A stretch of DNA of 64,000 nt from FEN-1297 sp963834015 (GTDB taxonomy: Bacteria; Bacteroidota; Ignavibacteria; Ignavibacteriales; Ignavibacteriaceae): positions 682,001-746,000 of the forward strand of contig CAWIAG010000003.1 in assembly GCA_963834015.1 (NCBI GenBank), in the 5' to 3' direction. This document shows positions 63,733-64,000 of the stretch, one piece after another (position 1 is the stretch's first letter; each line of letters begins with the position of its first letter). The notes under the pieces were generated by a model, which worked only from the letters and a program-made list of their open reading frames with translations, searched no databases and was not told the origin of the DNA. The translations under genes and the position numbers were made by a program.

Positions 63733-64000
63733 TTATTCCTGAATTTTATTAATAACGGCATCGGCAAACTGACTGGTTCCCACAAAGTTAACTGAATTGA
63801 TATCTTTAGTAACATATTTGCCGTCTTCGATAACCGAGGCGACAGCCTTTTCAATTTTCCGTGCAGCTTCTTTTTCCCCTATAGAATCCAGCATCATAAC
63901 AGCAGCAAGAACTTGCGCAGATGGATTGGCTATATTTTTTCCAGCAATATCAGGAGCGGAACCATGAACGGCTTCAAATATTGCCACGTGATCGCCTATA
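63733..64000 (-). CDS. Isocitrate dehydrogenase, C-terminal part (start beyond window)
   Basis: Open to the window edge; 89 residues visible (the 5' end is cut off). The segment IGDHVAIFEAVHGSAPDIAG and the following KNIANPSAQVLAAVMMLDSI is the NAD(P)-binding end of the isocitrate/isopropylmalate dehydrogenase family, with the EAVHGSAPDIAGK form typical of isocitrate dehydrogenase; isopropylmalate dehydrogenases have EPVHGSAPDIAGKG. It ends FADAVINKIQE. It oxidises isocitrate to 2-oxoglutarate. The split between the two enzymes cannot be certain from the C-terminus alone. Confidence 0.75.
   Translation of the reverse strand, partial: IGDHVAIFEAVHGSAPDIAGKNIANPSAQVLAAVMMLDSIGEKEAARKIEKAVASVIEDGKYVTKDINSVNFVGTSQFADAVINKIQE

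Noticed and set aside
63612..63854. 80-codon minus-strand frame
   Set aside because: Overlaps the isocitrate dehydrogenase C-terminus in another frame and runs into repeat-rich intergenic DNA.
1..64000. tRNA, rRNA or riboswitch
   Set aside because: I found no cloverleaf with CCA-type end, no conserved rRNA text and no riboswitch core I recognise; a computed search (tRNAscan-SE, Infernal/Rfam) would be decisive.

Overview
The window is AT-rich (roughly one third G+C by eye) bacterial chromosome. The best clue to its owner is the secreted 1377-residue protein at 34666-38799. It ends in a type IX secretion (T9SS) sorting domain with the NYPNPFNPST signature that is common in the Ignavibacteria and wider Bacteroidota/Chlorobi lineage. 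A DUF2723 membrane protein, Tat-exported glycosidases and several carbohydrate-active enzymes (GH78, GH125, GH9, GH27) fit a polysaccharide-degrading Ignavibacteria-like organism. This placement is inference. I saw no rRNA, tRNA or CRISPR array.

Layout. 1-5.2 kb: a DUF2723 membrane protein cut by the window edge, a decayed DUF5703-type glycosidase remnant and a lipoprotein alpha-L-rhamnosidase. 5.6-10.6 kb: a mannose operon read right to left (sugar MFS transporter, ROK kinase, mannose-6-phosphate isomerase, GH125 alpha-mannosidase). 11.1-12.1 kb: two truncated genes (MacB-like permease and Spy-like protein) fused at their missing 5' ends. 12.1-19.5 kb: GH9 cellulase, response regulator, fatty-acid hydroxylase, MBL-fold protein, GH27 alpha-galactosidase, acetate transporter, deoxyribose-phosphate aldolase.

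20.2-34.4 kb is the most distinctive region. A tight eight-gene minus-strand operon (acyl carrier protein, two KAS III enzymes, SDR reductase, second acyl carrier protein, unknown protein, FkbH-like glyceryl-ACP synthase, VOC protein) is bracketed by plus-strand genes. These are a stand-alone adenylation enzyme, a formyltransferase and three paralogous GNAT acyltransferases. Together they look like an uncharacterised small-molecule or acyl-modification pathway. An IS3-family element sits in the divergent promoter region of the operon.

34.7-43.4 kb: the large T9SS cargo protein, then an MBOAT / acyl carrier protein / SGNH operon for O-acylation of an exported polymer. 44-53.7 kb: ornithine aminotransferase, a hybrid histidine kinase, a PAP2 phosphatase, a GNAT protein, and an operon joining a sugar-type binding protein to a sensor kinase and a sigma-54 activator. 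54-64 kb: an epimerase, a sugar isomerase-like protein, then housekeeping genes (rsmI, apt, enoyl-CoA hydratase, PolX-like, dus, an isocitrate dehydrogenase end). Gaps here hold short hairpin repeats and phased ACGAATT repeats.

Six coding regions each need a one-base correction to read through (GH125, MFS transporter, first GNAT, adenylation enzyme, IS3 transposase, hybrid kinase), most of them in or beside homopolymer runs. Uncorrected sequencing indels are the simplest explanation, but transcriptional slippage is plausible for the two A9 runs.
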